Assembly (NCBI RefSeq): GCF_035046485.1
Contig: NC_085137.1
Span: 346,074,505 to 346,138,504 of the forward strand
Length of the DNA: 64,000 nt
Reading direction: 5' to 3'
DNA from: Aedes albopictus
Lineage: Eukaryota; Arthropoda; Insecta; Diptera; Culicidae
Shown here: positions 1 to 12,239 of the stretch, one piece after another
Layout: each line of letters opens with the position of its first letter
How positions within the stretch are numbered: position 1 is the first letter of the stretch
Made by a program: the position numbers and the translations under genes
The notes under the pieces: generated by a model
Told to the model about the DNA's origin: nothing
What the model saw: only the letters and a program-made list of their open reading frames with translations
Database searches by the model: none

Positions 1-1894
1 AAAATTCGACGAGATAAAAAAGTTCCACAAATTTGCAAAAAAAAAGAGAATTAGAGCTTTTGAAAAGAAAACTACTTGAAAACTAGTTATTCGTTCGTAC
101 GCGTTACGTTAGTTAAATTTTCATTTACAATGCGAAAAACCGAAGTAAAATTTCCCATCCACTTAGTTTCCTGAGAAATTCTTGTTTCCCGCCGTATGTT
201 AGTTATTGACCTTTGCACGCTTAGAATTCAGGTTCCATGAAGAGTCTTTTACATTTGTTTACTTACATATGTCGATGATACTTTCCCCATAGATTGTGTT
301 TGTTAGCTTCTGGTTGTCTTTCGAAGATCTTCCATATGTTAATCTGAAAAAGCGTGTGCTCATGCACCGTTCATGTTCCGCAAGGATCCGAACCATGCAA
401 CATTTAATAGAGAAAAACAAAGAAGGAAAAATTGATTAGTAATTATTATGTGTATAGTGTTTATGTTATGAATAATATCAGTAACTGTTTTAGTTTTAGT
501 GTGTATGTGACCAAACAGGAAAAAAAATCGTCACGAATATCAATCATAATTTAATGTATTCGATGAATAATATTAATTAATTTCCAAGAAAATAAAATAT
601 TTTGTATTTGCAGCATAGCTGGGCCTTTAAAAATTTCAAAATTTGATTAGGATGCCGAACCATCTGGGCAGTGGCAACCATCTCGGACATCCCCTGTCAC
701 AACCCAATCAACATCGAACCAACTGACCCAAATTCCCGTGCTTGGGTAGATAATGCAAATATCTCACCGCGAAAAAGAAATACGGTCAACCAGTCCAACC
801 GGCCGAGAAACAGCAGAAAAATATCCAAAATAGAGGCCTCTCCCTAATGGTCCAACTACCCTATATCGACTAATTATTTCCTCAATGTGGTCCACGTCGT
901 CTCGCAGTCATGTGTAGCTATACTTTTTCTTAAACTTTAAAACTAAATATTGCAACTAATACAGTAATGAAAATAATGTTTAGAGTTGAAATGAGGACAA
1001 ATCTGTAATACAATTGATTTAATAATTGAGTTTTTTTAAACATTCATTCGCTTTATTAAATTCAATTTTGACTGCGAGACGATGGAAGGTGATTCACACA
1101 AGAACGCTTATCGGATGGCACTTTATCCGATGAAGTCAATCGAAGTATGATTCCCCTTCCTTTGCTTAAATCCGCCACCCAAAGCACGCACCCAGTCGGC
1201 CATTGAGGAAGCCGTTGGCTATTAGATCGAATTATCCAGGGACATAAGTTGCTTTGATGGTCACTCCTGTCGCACCCATTAATCTAATGTTGTTATATCA
1301 GGAAAAAAAAACAATAAAGTAATAAATAAATATGTTTTAACAACACTAGCAACAATTGAAACAAGAGGGCCTCAGAAGACACTCTTCCCTAGACAATATT
1401 GATCCAAAGCCCAGGGTCGGACTACCTATACCTTCCGCGGATCAATTACGTGCTACATCCGTACCGAGAGTAACGGCGCGGCCATAATGAGCGCTGATTA
1501 TAATTGATTTAAGCTTTAATTATCTCTTGCCGACAGCTACGACGACGATCGATGGATTCCGACACGGGTAAGCCTTCATAACGTTTTCGCGCCACCGTTT
1601 GGGTGATGTGAGAAAAGTGAATATCCCGCGGAAATCGATGCACGTATCCGTCCCGCTATCAGTCGGTCGGTTGGGGCGGGGTCACGTGTTGCTCTGTCAG
1701 ACGAGCCGAAATTATCAGTTGAACTTTCATCGTTTGAAAGTTTAATCCTTGCCAGGATTGGTATGGATGAAATTGTCGAAAATCAACGTGATTTCATCAT
1801 CACCGGTTGTTTAATTGCTTGGGATTTGCTTGTAAATGGTTGCCATTCACAACAAGAGGAGTGAATGGTACACATGGGCTCTTGTACCGTGATG
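1..1894. other. AT-rich non-coding stretch, nothing recognised
   Basis: I see no convincing coding region, RNA gene or repeat boundary here. Short open frames are chance-sized. Around 1500-1740 the GC content rises and there are CpG-containing blocks, which could be a host regulatory patch, but no motif decides this. A small inverted repeat (ATCGGA/TCCGAT) lies near 1110-1135. Confidence 0.4.
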
Positions 1895-1902
1895 TTTCGT
1901 GC

Positions 1903-2292
1903 AGTGATGGGAACTTCCACTTGCACTTGCAAAGAGTTACATTCACTAGCCATGTACTATGTCAGTTCAGAAGCGTTCTATCAAAAACAGTGTATGGATG
2001 AATTTTACCTAGTAGCTTTATCGAAAAGTTCGCCGAAATGAGTACGGGTCTCAAACAAATTCGTAAAAGAGCTATGAAGCTACGTCTTTTCACGCGGGGA
2101 ATGAAAATTTCACTCACTCCGTGGAGATGGAGAGTCACTTTCATAGCTCTGTTACTACTTTGATATGCGTGCAAATTTCTAGTACAAGGTAACAGTCCAT
2201 CATGCATCGTGTTTTGATAGCTTGCTTCTGAGCTGAAATAATAGCAAGTGAGTGTAACTCTTTGCAAGTGATTGTTCCTATCCCTGGTTTGG
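1903..2292. repeat. nested foldback (palindromic) element
   Basis: The segment at about 1926-2000 recurs in reverse complement at about 2195-2270, sharing the block TTGCAAAGAGTTACA and then a diverged match around TCAGAAGC and CTATCAAAA. Inside lies a second inverted pair, AGAGCTATGAA at 2068-2078 and TTCATAGCTCT at 2140-2150. The short open frames on both strands resemble each other only because of this inversion, so they are not genes. A MITE or foldback transposon is the likely origin. Ends and target duplication are not resolved. Confidence 0.55.
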
Positions 2293-2970
2293 AGTCACCA
2301 AAATCCAGTGCTGAAAATTATCACGATCATCACGTGAAGATCGTTCGATTCGATTCCTGATGATGGGATTTGTGACGTCGTTCAATACTTGTACTAACTA
2401 ATTCATGTGCATCTATCGCACTCAGTTGTGCGTATTTCTGCTACCTACAGCAAAAGATGAAGAAGAGAGTCATGAGCATGACAGTCATATTCATATCAGT
2501 GGTGATGATCACAAAACGAGGATGGCGGGTGACGTGTGAGGGAGTCAGTATTTTCTGGTGTTAGGGACAGTAGAAAGAGCGAATCAGAATGGATCGCCAT
2601 CAAACTCGAAATTCATCTCTAATTATCTGCGGAAGTCGGTCAAAGATGTTGTATTTACTGAATAAAATACGACAAACTAATCAAACTAAACCATAACCAC
2701 GATTAGGGTTCCTTAGAATAGCTCGATTTCGAATAATAAGATCAGACAGGCTGACACTGTGATAAATCCAGCAGTAGTATCGTTTTCCCAAGTATAGTGC
2801 AACATTAATCACAGCATTACTGTCCCAACTTGAACAGAATATAACAGAGATCCTGCGTCGCTCAAATTGACATAATATAAAATAAAATTATAAAATTCCC
2901 TGAGTTTTCCAGGCGGAATTCTGAAAGCTTTAATTGAAACATTAGCCTAAAATTGTATAACATTTATATA
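2293..2970. other. non-coding, nothing recognised
   Basis: AT-rich sequence without a supportable gene. I see no repeats with clear ends. Confidence 0.4.
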
Positions 2971-3735
2971 CCGTGATTTCGGGTGAAATTGATTAGTTGG
3001 GTGAAATTGATCGACGAGAGGACCATTTTTATTTGCTAAAAATTACGCTTTGAACTTAGAAAAATTTGTAAAAAATGTTCATTACCTGGCTCAAGAGTTA
3101 TTGGATGATGAGTTTACATGTTTTACAGTCAATTAATCACATATTTCTGTATAAAATTCAATATTTTCCGAAACAGCCTGTCAGGCGAAGTTCAAAGACA
3201 CTTTCAAACTTTTGTTACCGTAGCTGTATCGCAAATGTAATAAATATTCGAATGAATGTTTCTAGCTGCCAAGTATTCCCTAAACCCGATTTCGTCATCA
3301 AAAGTTCCATAAATATTGAAATTTATGCATAAAATTGCACTTTTCCGGAAGTTATAACATATAATGTAAATTGCATACTTTCAGGCGTTTCCTTAAGATT
3401 TATGAAACTTCAAACTTAAAAAATTAAAAATTTACTAAGCTTATAAAAAATTTGCATTGCTTTTCGCATTCCGGGGTGGTTAATTCAGGAGGAAAAAATA
3501 TGTTAACCATTACAAAAACATTTCGCTGACTGATCAATTACACCCCGAAATTGAAATTTTTGATTTTTTATTTCAAATGATATTTTTTGCAATAAACTGA
3601 TTTGCAGTAGAATTTTTGACCTCGATGATTGATGAAAACCATGGTCGTACTTGTTTTAAAGCATCATATCGATAAGTATTCAAAAATGATTCGCCAAAAG
3701 CTAGGAAAATTGACCAATTTCACCCAAAATCACGG
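2971..3735. mobile_element. non-autonomous DNA element with about 25-bp TIRs
   Basis: The left end reads CCGTGATTTCGGGTGAAATT. The right end, read on the minus strand, gives CCGTGATTTTGGGTGAAATT, and the match continues for several bases. The two ends are 765 bp apart. Between them are only short open frames in AT-rich DNA, so no transposase is encoded. A related piece, also containing a CCCCGAAATTG block, sits inside near 3530-3556. I could not fix a target-site duplication, so superfamily is undetermined. Confidence 0.55.
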
Positions 3736-4035
3736 TGCTTCACAAAAACTACAGAAATATCCAGAAAAAATAAGAAAACATGTTAAGGCAAAATGCTTCA
3801 GATTATATATTCCACAGAATGGCTGAATTCTTCCAAGAACTTCATTAGAACAAATTCGAATATAAAACAAAAATCGATTTAAGATAATTTTATATTGTTT
3901 CAAGAGTTCTTTTGGACCAATTACAAAAATCACTTGAACATTTCCACCGAAAATTTCTTTTAAAACGAAAGCACATCCAAACACTTTAAAAGTAAAAAAA
4001 AAACGTTCAGGAAATCAATAAGTCAACTTTACCGG
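3736..4035. other. AT-rich non-coding, nothing recognised
   Basis: No supportable gene or repeat boundary. The short minus-strand open frame here has no recognisable domain. Confidence 0.4.
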
Positions 4036-4200
4036 GGCCCTTGGCACAGAGATCACACGTTTGCTTCATAAACGAATGGTCATGGGTTCGATCCCAGATC
4101 CCAGTCCCGACACTTTGTCAATTGCTCTTCCCCCCGAGAGCTGTTAGCACTTGACCCTCTTCTAAGCTCAAAAAAGTAACCCACCAGACCATATGATCTT
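4036..4200 (+). repeat. tRNA(Met)-like SINE head or degenerate tRNA
   Basis: An A-box-like TTGGCACAGAGATCACACG is followed by an anticodon-loop-like TTCATAA (CAT in the anticodon position) and a clear B box, GGGTTCGATCCCAG, ending near 4111. The anticodon stem carries a mismatch and the acceptor stem does not close, so this is not a working tRNA. A tRNA-derived SINE head fits best, with the body running to about 4200. Confidence 0.5.
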
Positions 4201-4435
4201 TAACTGCCTTGCAAGTTTTGAAACTGCTCCTGGATGTTTGTTTTCTGTGCCGGTGGTGTAGTAATGCTGAAATTTCAAAATTTATCAATGATTCTTCCTT
4301 GTATTTCTCTGAGATTCCCCCTGAATTTCTATCGTAATTTCTCTTTTTAATTCTAGTTGTATAGTTTTTCATCTAGAGGTTTTCTTATTTATTTGCTCCC
4401 AAAAATAGTTACTACCGAGGTTTTTTTCGGGATTT
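4201..4435. other. non-coding flank of the RTE insertion
   Basis: AT-rich sequence with no recognised feature. It ends in the 14-bp target copy of the following LINE. Confidence 0.4.
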
Positions 4436-4449
4436 ATGAATGTTGTTCA

Positions 4450-7400
4450 CACGGCGAAGACTGGCGCTCGAGCCTAGCTATTTAGCACTGTAGTTGGAGG
4501 AAATGCCAATGCAGAACCCGTAGCTTCCGGGAAGGTAAGCCCAGCTCCCTGGGTTAGTGGGTTGGTGTCAGGCCCTGCGAGCCAGCCGTAAAAAAGACTA
4601 GCACCGGAAAATCAACAAGAGAAGAATGCGAACCGATACCAATGGCGACGACCACAGCGACGAAAAGGGACTTGCGATTGGAAGCTCGGTACGTGGAACT
4701 GCAGATCTCTCAACTTCATCGGGAGCACCCGCATACTCGCCGATACACTGAAGGACCGCGGGTTCGGAATCGTAGCGCTGCAGGAGGTGTGTTGGACAGG
4801 ATCTATGGTGCGAACGTTTAGAGGTAATCATACCATCTACCAGAGTTGCGGCAACACACGTGAGCTGGGAACAGCTTTTATAGTGATGGGCGACATGCAG
4901 AGGCGCGTGATCGGTTGGTGGCCGATCGACGAAAGAATGTGCAGGTTGAGAATCAAGGGCCGATTCTTCAACATTAGCATAATAAACGTGCACAGCCCTC
5001 ACTCCGGAAGCACTGATGATGACAAAGACGCATTTTACGCGCAGCTCGAACGCGAGTACGACCGCTGCCCAAACCACGACGTCAAGATCTAAACGCTCAG
5101 GTAGGCCAGGAGGAGGAATTCAGACCGACGATTGGAAAGTTCAGCGCCCACCAGCTGACGAACGAAAATGGCCTACGCCTCATCGATTTCGCCGCCTCCA
5201 AGAACATGGCCATTCGTAGCACCTTCTTCCAGCTCAGCCTCCCGTATCGTTACACCTGGAGATCACCACAACAAACGGAATCGCAAATCGACCACGTTCT
5301 GATTGATGGACGGCACTTCTCCGACATTATCGACGTCAGGACCTATCGTGGCGCTAATATCGACTCCGATCACTATCTGGTGATGGTTAAACTGCGCCCA
5401 AAACTCTCCGTTATTAACAACGTACATTACCGGCGGCCGCCCCGGTACGATCTAGAGCGACTGAAGCAACCGGATGTCACCACCGCATACGCGCAGAATC
5501 TCGAGGCAGCGTTGCCGGACGAGGGTGTGCTCGATGTGGCCCCTCTAGAGGACTGCTGGAGTACAGTGAAAGCAGCCATCAACAACGCAGCCGAGAGCAC
5601 AATCGGGTACGTAGAACGGAGTCGACGAAACGATTGGTTCGACGAGGAGTGCAGAGCGGTTCTGGAGGAGAAGGATGCAGCGCGGGCGGTAATGCTGCAG
5701 CATGGAACCCGACAGAATGTGGAGCGATACAGACAGAAGCGGAAGCAGCAGACCCGTCTCTTCCGGGAGAAAAAGCGCCGCCTGGAAGAAGCGGAGTGCG
5801 AGGAAAAGGAACCGCTATGCCGTTCACAGGAAACACGCAAGTTTTACCAGAAGCTCAACGCATCCCGCAAAGGCTACGTGCCGCAAGCCGAAATATGCAG
5901 GGATAAGGAAGGGAGCCTCCTGACGGACAAACGTGAGGTGATCGAAAGGTGGAAGCAGCACTTCGACGAGCACCTGAATGGCGAAGAGAATGTAGGCACG
6001 GAGGACCAAGGCAGCGGAGGAAATGACTATGTTGGTGCAGCAGAGGACGGGAACGAACCAACTCCCACGCTGAGGGAAGTTAAGGATGCCATCCACCAGC
6101 TCAAAAACAACAAAGCGGCTGGTAAGGACGGTATCGCAGCAGAACTCATCAAGATGGGCCCGGAAAAGTTGGCCACCTGTCTGCACCAGTTAGTAGTCAA
6201 GATCTGGGAAACCGAACAGCTACCGGAGGAGTGGAAGGAAGGGATAATCTGTCCCATCCACAAGAAAGGCGACAAGTTAATGTGTGAGAACTTTCGAGCG
6301 ATCACCGTTTTGAATGCCGCCTACAAAGTGCTATCCCAGATCATCTTCCGTCGTCTTTCACCTAAAGTAAATGAGTTCGTGGGAAGTTACCAAGCCGGTT
6401 TCATCGACGGCCGGTCGACAACGGACCAGATCTTCACCGTACGGCAAATCCTCCAGAAATGCCGTGAATACCAGGTCCCAACGCACCACCTGTTCATCGA
6501 CTTCAAAGCGGCATACGACAGTATCGACCGCACAGAGCTATGGAAAATTATGGACGAGAACAGCTTTCCGGGGAAGCTGACTAGACTGATAAGAGCAACG
6601 ATGGACGGTGTGCAGAACAGCGTAAGGATTTCGGGTGAGCTATCCAGTTCATTTGAATCTCGACGGAGACTACGACAAGGTGATGGACTTTCCTGCCTAC
6701 TATTCAACATCGCCCTGGAAGGTGTTATGCGACGAGCCGGGCTCAACAGCCGGGGTACGATCTTCACGAAATCCAGCCAATTTGTCTGTTTTGCGGATGA
6801 CATGGATATTATTGCCAGAACATTTGGAACTGTGGCAGAACTGTACACCCGCCTGAAACGTGAAGCAGCAAAGGTCGGACTGGTGGTGAATGCGGCTAAG
6901 ACAAAGTACATGCTGGTAGGTGGGACTGAGCGAGACAGGACAAGCCTTGGCAGCAATGTTACGATAGACGGGGATACTTTCGAGGTGGTAGAAGAATTCG
7001 TCTACCTCGGTTCCTAGCTAACGACTGACAATAACGTGAGCCGTGAAATACGAAGGCGCATCATCAGTGGAAGTCGTGCCTACTATGGGCTCCAGAAGAA
7101 ACTGCGGTCAAAAAAGATTCACCCCCGCACCAAATGTACCATGTACAAGACGTTAATAAGACCGGTGGTTCTCTACGGACACGAGACATGGACGATGCTC
7201 GAGGAGGACCTACAAGCACTCGGAGTTTTCGAGCGACGGGTGCTAAGGACGATCTTCGGCGGTGTGCAGGAGAACGGTGTGTGGCGGAGAAGAATGAACC
7301 ACGAGCTCGCTGCACTTTACGGCGAACCCAGCATCCAGAAGGTGGCCAAAGCCGGAAGGATACGGTGGGCAGGGCATGTTGCAAGAATGCCGGACAACAA

Positions 7401-7619
7401 CCCTGCAAAGCTGGTGTTTGCAACTGATCCGGTTGGCACAAGAAGGCGTGGAGCGCAGAGAGCACGATGGGCGGACCAGGTGGAGCGTGATCTGGCGAGT
7501 GTTGGGCGTGGCCGAGGATGGAGAGCTGCAGCTGCAAATCGAGTATTATGGCGGCAAATTGTTGATTCAGTATTATCATGAATTTGATGTGAACTAAATA
7601 AATGAATGAATGAAATGAA
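4450..7619 (+). mobile_element. RTE-clade (JAM1-like) LINE, near full length
   Basis: A 3.17-kb non-LTR retrotransposon is flanked by a 14-bp direct repeat, ATGAATGTTGTTCA, at 4436-4449 and 7620-7633. It has a short 5' leader, one endonuclease-RT frame, a very short 3' UTR and a tail of AATG/AAATG repeats instead of poly(A). These are RTE hallmarks. The right-hand target copy merges into the tail repeat, so its exact edge is soft by a few bases. A second copy of the same family lies at 44418-47586. Confidence 0.85.
4643..7581 (+). pseudogene. RTE endonuclease/reverse transcriptase, two breaks
   Basis: The frame encodes an APE-type endonuclease followed by an RT, which in RTE elements nicks the target and primes cDNA synthesis from the nick. 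The endonuclease starts with GTWNCRSLNFIG near 4685, then ALQEVCW, then IDHVLIDGRH and the catalytic SDH motif near 5370. The RT has FIDFKAAYDS near 6493 and the active-site FADD at about 6790-6801. The C-terminal region carries RIRWAGHVARM and ends LWRQIVDSVLS. Two lesions are visible. A 13-bp deletion between short GATC repeats near 5090 shifts the frame and causes a stop. An in-frame TAG lies at 7015-7017. The true start codon is not clear: no in-frame ATG precedes the endonuclease motif closely. The product is therefore dead as it stands. Confidence 0.85.
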
Positions 7620-7633
7620 ATGAATGTTGTTCA

Positions 7634-8150
7634 TGGGACTTTTACCATAGTTTCTTCCGGGATTACTGGGTCTCCGCTGGAATACCGCCTAGGATTTCTT
7701 CCCGGATATTTCTCCAAAATTAATCCAAATCTAAAGTATCTTCATTCCTCTTAGTGGTTTTCCGGGATAGCTTTTCTCTTGGGATTTTGCGTGTTTTTAG
7801 CAGAAGTTGATCCAGGGATTTTTTCCAAAGAGGTTCGCGACAATTCTCTTGGATTTCCTCTCGAGATTTTACCCGTAGTTCCTCATGAGATTCCTCTTAG
7901 AGGTTTTAAGAGTTCATCCTTGAGTTTCCCCATTTTTTCCACGAAATTACTCCAAGAACTTTTTTTCCGAGATGTCCTGATTTTCTCGGAATTTTTCTGA
8001 AGCTTCTCTCGAGATTTTTCCGAAGCTTTTCGCCAGATTTCACCTGGAATCCTTTCGATATTTCTCCGGGAATTTCTTCGAAAACAATCTTAGTTAAAAG
8101 TCCTGGGTAAATTCCGGAAAATTCAAAGCGACATCCCAGTGCCAACACCG
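7634..8150. repeat. degenerate satellite (CTCCGGGAATTCC type)
   Basis: Imperfect units built from TTCCTC, CGGGATTTC and similar words recur about every 30 bp. It is an eroded member of the same satellite family as at 31990-34262 and 60360-63450. No gene is present. Confidence 0.55.
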
Positions 8151-8157
8151 TAAATTA

Positions 8158-8827
8158 CCCAAGTAACCAGTAAGCATTTAAAATAGCATTCCTTCAGCAT
8201 TATAGTAGCCTTTACGACAAGGCGTTTAATGCTAATTAGCCGTATATGCGCCTATAGTGCTACCTTAGAGCAGGTTTTGGCAAAATAACGGGCTGTCTTA
8301 GTGCTATCCCTTCAGGAACGTCGCGACGAAATGTCAAAGAAGCGTAACGCCTCGTCGAGCAAAAAAAAAAACAAAAATAGATTGACGTCTGCTTCTCGTT
8401 CTCTCAGCCTGCTTTCCGCTTCATCGTCCTTCCATATTCCAGCCGGTGCTAGGTGGTACTTTTTTGCTGATTTTTGTAGTGATGTAGATTTGAACTTACG
8501 ATCCGGAGATTGATGAATTATATCTGCTTCTGATTCTGTTGCTCCTGATCCACAATGCTAAAGCTGTTCCGGTGGCGTGCGTTGATTTAATCGCCAATAT
8601 AAAAAATAATTCGATAACAGCTTCAGATTCAACATCAAAAACTTGTTTTCATTTAGATGTTTCATTGTGGTAGAAGATTACGATCCCATCTTTTAAATAT
8701 CTGTGGAATATGATTCTTTCTTCCCTCTTTCAAACAATCCTATGGTCCACCAAAGCATCCACCTATGCGGCACACATTTTCCGACGAAATGATAACGGCT
8801 TATTCAAATGCTTAGTGGTTACCTGGG
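8158..8827. mobile_element. TA-flanked MITE-like element with CCCA..AACCA ends
   Basis: The left end is CCCAAGTAACCAGTAAGCAT. The right end on the minus strand is CCCAGGTAACCACTAAGCAT. Each end is bordered by TA (8156-8157 and 8828-8829), the target duplication used by Tc1/mariner-type transposases. The 670-bp interior has no transposase frame, so the element is non-autonomous. The ends resemble those of the 155-bp MITE at 14427-14581. Confidence 0.6.
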
Positions 8828-8829
8828 TA

Positions 8830-9440
8830 ATTAAAAACCAGAATTTTCTGAAAACGCCAAAAGAAATCTCTGCTAATCAACACCGTATTTTAATTGTTTC
8901 CCGGAATTTTCGGAGAAAAAAAATTCCGCAAGAACCTTTAGGAAAAAACCAGCTGAAAATTCGGTAGAAAATGAAGGGAATCTCTAGAAAAAAGCTCACG
9001 GCAAGTTTCTGCAAGTTCTTGAAGTGCTGGATCCTTTCGGCAGACGAATGAGCGGATCATTGACAGTTGCCCAACAGCGCATCACAATGGAGTTATGGCA
9101 ATACGGAAGCCAATTTAGGTGGTACTTCCCGCACGTTGTGGAAGTCAGTAGCAGTGTTGTTTTTTGCAAGTTCTGGAACAGTTTTTCCATCTTATCAGGC
9201 GCTAACTTTGGCCAGATATACGCCAGCTTCTTACCTGGAAGAGATGGTGCATCCTCACTGCCAACCAACGGATGAACGGACCACGGACGGTTGTCCCGCA
9301 GCTTGAATTTACTTATGTTTTGCTCATGTCGCAGGGCAACTGGTAACGAATTATTAAAACATTTTCTACTGTAGTATGACACTGATCTCTTGACCACCTC
9401 TGAATTATCGCGCGAGGTAAGTTACTTGTAGTAACTTTCA
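8830..9440. other. non-coding, nothing recognised
   Basis: Mixed-composition sequence. A 133-residue minus-strand open frame (8996-9397) has no recognisable motif and no start or splice context that would support it. Confidence 0.35.
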
Positions 9441-9800
9441 TAGGAATCTCGGAATTATCTCTTGGTAAACTCCCAAGAAGAACACCGGAAAGAATCGCGG
9501 GAAATCTTCAACAGGAGAGACTCCGCGACAACATCTGCGATATCGAAATAAATACCGGTAGAAATCCCACGAAAATGTCTTCGGATAAAACGGAGAAGGA
9601 ATCTCACGAGGGACTCTGGAAGCACGTGTATCTGAAAGAAATTCGGTTGAATCCTCGTGAACTTCAGCAGAGATTGGTTAGAAATCAGAAATTTTAGAAG
9701 ATTCACAAGAAAGAATCCTTGTGAGAAATCCTGGAAAGTATTCATGAGGTATTTCTAGCGAAGTTACAGAAAAAACTCTGACGGAATTGCAAAATCACGA
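9441..9800. repeat. degenerate satellite patch
   Basis: Repeated words such as GAAATCCC, GGAATCTC and GAAAGAATC recur about every 15-30 bp. This is an eroded satellite of the family seen elsewhere in the window. Confidence 0.4.
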
Positions 9801-10769
9801 ATGGTTACTAACATTTTTCCCAATTTGAACATTCTTTCCGTTTCTTGTTTGAAATAATTGCAACCCAATTGGCACCTCTAGCTATGCCAAACACGTCGCG
9901 GTGTCTAGTTATGTGCTGTGATGCTCCCTCATCGTGGTCGTCGTCGGTCGCCGGTGCATTCCTTGTCGAATCACACACAAATTTACGCCGGCATTTTCTT
10001 CGACTTTGTTCCGTGGTAGGAGCAACACGGAAGACGGGAATATTACTGTGGGAAAGTATCGAAGCCAGCGCGGAATCGTTACGCGCGGGTGCAGCATGCC
10101 CATCTCTTTTCGTCGTCGGTTGCATCGCATCTTCGCTGGCTGGTTTTCTAGACACCACACCTATTAATAGCGGCGGACGTGTCCGACATGTTTCTCTAAT
10201 TTTGAGAATTTACGTGCGCTATTTTAGGACCATGTATCCCATATATACCGGCAAATTGGATTCCCCCGCTTTCAGGCGGTGTTGATTTGTTGTGGAATTT
10301 CATTCTTGGGGATGCAATCTCGAAAACACTTATTTGCGTTTACAAACAAAAAAACAATGGCACGATGAACAATATAAAAAAAAAACAAAAATCTGAGTTA
10401 GTGAAAGACTTAACTTCATTTTATTAAAACGCAACAAAACCGTTAACACGGTGAAAGCAAATGATCAAAAGGCTATTCAAGGCGGAAAGAAAAGGTTATC
10501 ATTTGCATTATTGGGTAACGACTTAACAAAAAACTGCAATTTCTAGTGCAATTTTATCAAATTCGTGCAATATTCATAGAAATTTAGAAATTATGTTAGA
10601 CCTCTGTCAGTTAAGCTTAATCTGGTGGAACTACTCTGTATTACTTCTAAATATTAGTTGAAATTGTAACAACACAATCAGGTGTTTTTGTATTGTTCTT
10701 GCTTACTTACAAAGGTATAGTTTAGAAAGATTAATTACCAACTCGACCAGAAATGTCAGGTAATATGTA
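9801..10769. other. GC-richer patch then AT-rich DNA; no gene proven
   Basis: 9850-10290 is clearly richer in GC and CpG than its surroundings and is open on both strands (146 residues plus, 116 residues minus). Neither translation shows a known domain. It may be a host regulatory region or an untranslated exon. 10300-10769 is AT-rich with nothing recognised. Confidence 0.35.
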
Positions 10770-10881
10770 CAGTGACCCCACAATTTATGAATCGGCAAAA
10801 ATGACCACAGTTTATGGATTTGATCAACATGGTGATTCATAAATAGTGTACAAAAGGTGATTCATCGGTGTGGGGTCACTG
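10770..10881. mobile_element. 112-bp mariner-type MITE
   Basis: The ends are CAGTGACCCCACA and, on the minus strand, CAGTGACCCCACA, each bordered by TA (10768-10769 and 10882-10883). The match extends imperfectly into the interior (TTTATGAATC). CAGTG ends and a TA duplication are typical of Tc1/mariner-derived MITEs. No coding capacity. Confidence 0.75.
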
Positions 10882-10883
10882 TA

Positions 10884-11524
10884 CGTAGCTCAATTCTATA
10901 TCTTTGGAAGTTTTATGTTTTTCTGATGCCTTCGAAGCCCCATACACCGATGATTTTGCTCAAAGAAGAACTGATTTATTCATACACGTGTCGCCAGGGC
11001 CGTTCGGCATCGTACTTACACCCGATGTGAACACATCCCCAATGAATTGAGTAATTCTAATTCTGTGAGCGCAATCCAACTCAGCCTCAAATCAAAAGCA
11101 GTGACAACTCACACATCATTTCCCTTCAGTTGTAGCAAGGCTGCCACTCCGGCAACCGCTGCGCTGCTGTACCTTCCTACCAATAATGCGCCAGTCAGTA
11201 CCTACACGGATATGTACCTCGTTTGTCCCCAGCAACAGCCAATGAATACAAAATTGTAAACATGTGAAACCGAACACATTCGGAAACGGATGCGACGACA
11301 ACCGACCGCATCTAAAACCGCCTCCTCTCTCTCTCCATGCTGGAAAGGATTTTAATGAATATGTTCTTAGATGCAAAGTACGCGGTCGGTCGCCCACGCG
11401 CGGGCTGAATAAACAAATTTCAGCAGCAGCAGCAATGTCTGTCGGGTCTCGGTTTTTAATGAGCTTGGCATCGCGACGGTCCGACGTTCCCGGTACATAT
11501 TTGCGACGGATTTTGGCTTACATG
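10884..11524. other. non-coding; GC-rich part 11140-11480
   Basis: 11140-11480 is GC-rich with CpG and a short (CAG)n run near 11420. It may be host regulatory DNA. Short open frames on both strands have no recognisable domain. Confidence 0.35.
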
Positions 11525-11536
11525 GGTCATCGAATC

Positions 11537-11800
11537 TGGCTCTCCAGTTAGCCTAGTTGTTGAGGCTATGGATCGCCAATCCGGAGACGGCGGGTTCGAT
11601 TCCCATTCCGGCCGAGAAAATTTTCTCGGCTCCCTGGGCATAGTGTATCATTGCACTTGCCTCACAATATACATATTCATGCAATGGCAGGCAAAGAAAG
11701 CCCTTCAATTAATAACTGTGGAAATGCTCAAAGAACACTAAGTTGAAGCGAGGCAGGCCAAGTCCCAGTGGGGACGCAGAGCCATAAAGAAGAAGAAGAA
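11537..11800 (+). mobile_element. Feilai-like tRNA-derived SINE, complete
   Basis: The 264-bp element has a tRNA-like head with an A-box region (TTAGCCTAGTTGTTGAGG) and a strong B box (GGTTCGATTCCC near 11592). A conserved body follows (TGCCTCACAATATACA, TTAATAACTGTGG, AGAACACTAAG) and a (GAA)n 3' tail. A 12-bp direct repeat, GGTCATCGAATC, flanks it (11525-11536 and 11801-11812). Pol III would transcribe it and a LINE would move it in trans. A second copy lies at 41131-41392. Confidence 0.85.
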
Positions 11801-11812
11801 GGTCATCGAATC

Positions 11813-12239
11813 ACTGTTGCTGTTGTTGTTGCCGGTGATACGGATGGTTCGATAAATGGAGAAGACTGGGAAATTTGATTGTGGTGGATTATAACTCTTC
11901 CACAACATCGTCATTATTGTCACGGTTGGCGAACTGTGAATGACTGATGAACTGCTTTCAGGTTACAAATTGTGGAAAAGCCAACACAAGCCCACTCATC
12001 TACGTACTGATTTTATATGTTCGCAAACTATCGAATAAATTGATTGGCTCTGAAATCGGAGGCATTCCTACTTTCTCTTGAAGTACTTGCAGTAGGTTTA
12101 CAGTGGTGGTCAATACTTTTACCGATTTGGTTGATATTAAAAAAAAGCCCATGCTATATAAAGTTTTTGAATTAATATCTGTTGTATACATCATCTAATT
12201 TGACTTTATCTACAAAAAGAACATCTAGAACTTAAAGGA
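11813..12239. other. non-coding, nothing recognised
   Basis: AT-rich DNA without a supportable feature. Confidence 0.4.

Noticed and set aside
4036..4111. Functional tRNA-Met gene
   Set aside because: Anticodon stem mismatch and no closing acceptor stem; a SINE-like body follows.
4598..5077. 159-codon minus-strand frame antisense to the RTE endonuclease, repeated at 44520-45041
   Set aside because: Kept open only by the composition of the LINE on the other strand; no own motif.
5427..5840. Ser/Arg-rich minus-strand frame inside the RTE
   Set aside because: Shadow of the RT coding strand.
9845..10285. 146-codon open frame as host exon
   Set aside because: Open on both strands in a GC-rich patch, with no motif to favour either; recorded only as a GC-rich region.
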